Of a stretch of DNA of 64,000 nt, positions 63,447 through 64,000 are shown in pieces (position 1 is the first letter of the stretch; every line of letters starts with the position of its first letter). The stretch comes from Streptomyces sp. NBC_00659. GTDB taxonomy: Bacteria; Actinomycetota; Actinomycetes; Streptomycetales; Streptomycetaceae. The stretch lies in NCBI RefSeq assembly GCF_036226925.1, contig NZ_CP109031.1:3100001-3164000 (forward strand), in the 5' to 3' direction. Made by a program: the position numbers and the translations under genes. Below the pieces are notes generated by a model. The model was not told the origin of the DNA. It saw only the letters and a list, made by a program, of their open reading frames with translations, and ran no database searches.

Positions 63447-64000
63447 CTAGTCTCGCGGCAGGCCGAGAATGCGCTCGGCGACGACGTTGAGCTGGACCTG
63501 GGTGGTGCCGCCCGCGATGGTCAGGCAGCGGGAGAGCAGGAAGCCGTGCACGGCCCGCTCGCCGGGGCCCTCGCACAACGCGCCCTCGGGGCCGAGGAGT
63601 TCGAGTGCGAGCTCGGCGACCTTCTGCTGATGTGCCGTCTGCACGAGTTTGCGGACGGAGGCGCCCGCGCCCGGTTCGACGCCGGAGACCTGACGGAGGG
63701 TGGTGCGCAGGCTGATGCAGGCCAGGGCGTGCGCCTCGGCCAGCAGTGCTCCCAGCCGGGGGCCGTCGGCGTCGGCCGGTATCAGCGCCTCCAGGCCGGT
63801 GTCGAAGGTCAACTGGTCGGCCATGTGGACGCGTTCGTTGCCGAGGGTGTTGCGGGCGACCCGCCAGCCGTCGTCGACCTCGCCGACGACGGCGTCCGCG
63901 GGCAGCAGCACGTCGTCGAACCAGACCTCGTTGAAGAGGGAGTCCCCGGTGATCTCCTTCAGCGGGCGGATGCCGATGCCGTCCGTGTTCTTCATGTCGA
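63447..64000 (-). CDS. acyl-CoA dehydrogenase, N-terminus outside window
   Basis: The frame is open to the right edge, giving the last 184 residues. DMKNTDGIGIRPLKEITG, NEVWFDDVLLP, WRVARNTLGNER and CLTIAGGTTQVQLNVVAERILGLPRD are the conserved FAD acyl-CoA dehydrogenase blocks; the last is the C-terminal motif. Enzymes of this form (with IAGGTTQVQ) often pair as heteromers in steroid or CoA-ester degradation. It precedes the thiolase gene. Confidence 0.93.
   Translation of the reverse strand, partial: DMKNTDGIGIRPLKEITGDSLFNEVWFDDVLLPADAVVGEVDDGWRVARNTLGNERVHMADQLTFDTGLEALIPADADGPRLGALLAEAHALACISLRTTLRQVSGVEPGAGASVRKLVQTAHQQKVAELALELLGPEGALCEGPGERAVHGFLLSRCLTIAGGTTQVQLNVVAERILGLPRD

Overview
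The window comes from a high-GC actinomycete, almost certainly a Streptomyces chromosome. Base composition is near 70% G+C, many starts are GTG, and a type A RNase P RNA is present. Typical Streptomyces families occur: a DUF5753/DUF397 regulator pair, a SigE-family sigma factor, a DesK/DesR-type two-component pair and a fused RNase H/phosphatase. No integrase, transposase, tRNA or CRISPR array was seen.

Bases 1-35,400 form a compound anti-phage and anti-plasmid island. A Beta-family gene runs off the left edge. Next, on the + strand, comes a complete BREX type 2 (Pgl) set: pglW (NERD, pseudokinase, kinase), pglX (DNA adenine methyltransferase), pglY (P-loop ATPase), pglZ (alkaline-phosphatase fold), brxD (ATPase) and brxHI (Lhr-like helicase). 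Two cassettes interrupt it. Between pglX and pglY sit a HATPase gene and a divergent XRE-DUF397 pair that share a palindromic operator. Between pglZ and brxD, on the opposite strand, sits a translationally coupled pair: a DUF262 (GmrSD/SspE-like) protein whose HNH histidines are replaced, and a CBS-domain protein ending in a Swt1-like HEPN domain with an intact RNxxxH motif. This pair is the best candidate for an undescribed accessory defence module. Converging on BrxHI from the right is a type II Wadjet operon on the - strand (jetA-jetB-jetC-jetD, with overlapping stop/start codons). It ends in an HNH endonuclease with an EVE/PUA-like reader region. The island stops beside a frameshifted sigma-like remnant and the RNase P RNA gene.

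From about 36,200 to 50,300 the genes are core or common Streptomyces genes: rnpB (whose 5' end overlaps the end of an EamA transporter gene), an AraC regulator, an RNB ribonuclease, yaaA, eda (KDPG aldolase), an MDR oxidoreductase with a divergent XRE regulator, the chain Nif3-like / zinc-ribbon coiled-coil / RNase H-phosphatase, and a repeat-rich beta-propeller-like protein.

From 50,350 to 53,350 lies a small acyl-CoA (lipid or steroid) catabolic operon: hydratase 2, zinc alcohol dehydrogenase and SDR. A site upstream fits the KstR operator consensus exactly. A second lipid-related pair, an SCP-x-type thiolase and an acyl-CoA dehydrogenase, lies at the right edge. Between them are an ABC-2 exporter with its DesK-type kinase, a secreted GH54 arabinofuranosidase lying between that kinase and a DesR-type response regulator, a SigE-family sigma factor with a coupled membrane-anchored partner, and an MFS drug exporter.

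Positions and residue numbers were worked out by hand from the sequence. Family names rest on recognised motifs, not on database searches.
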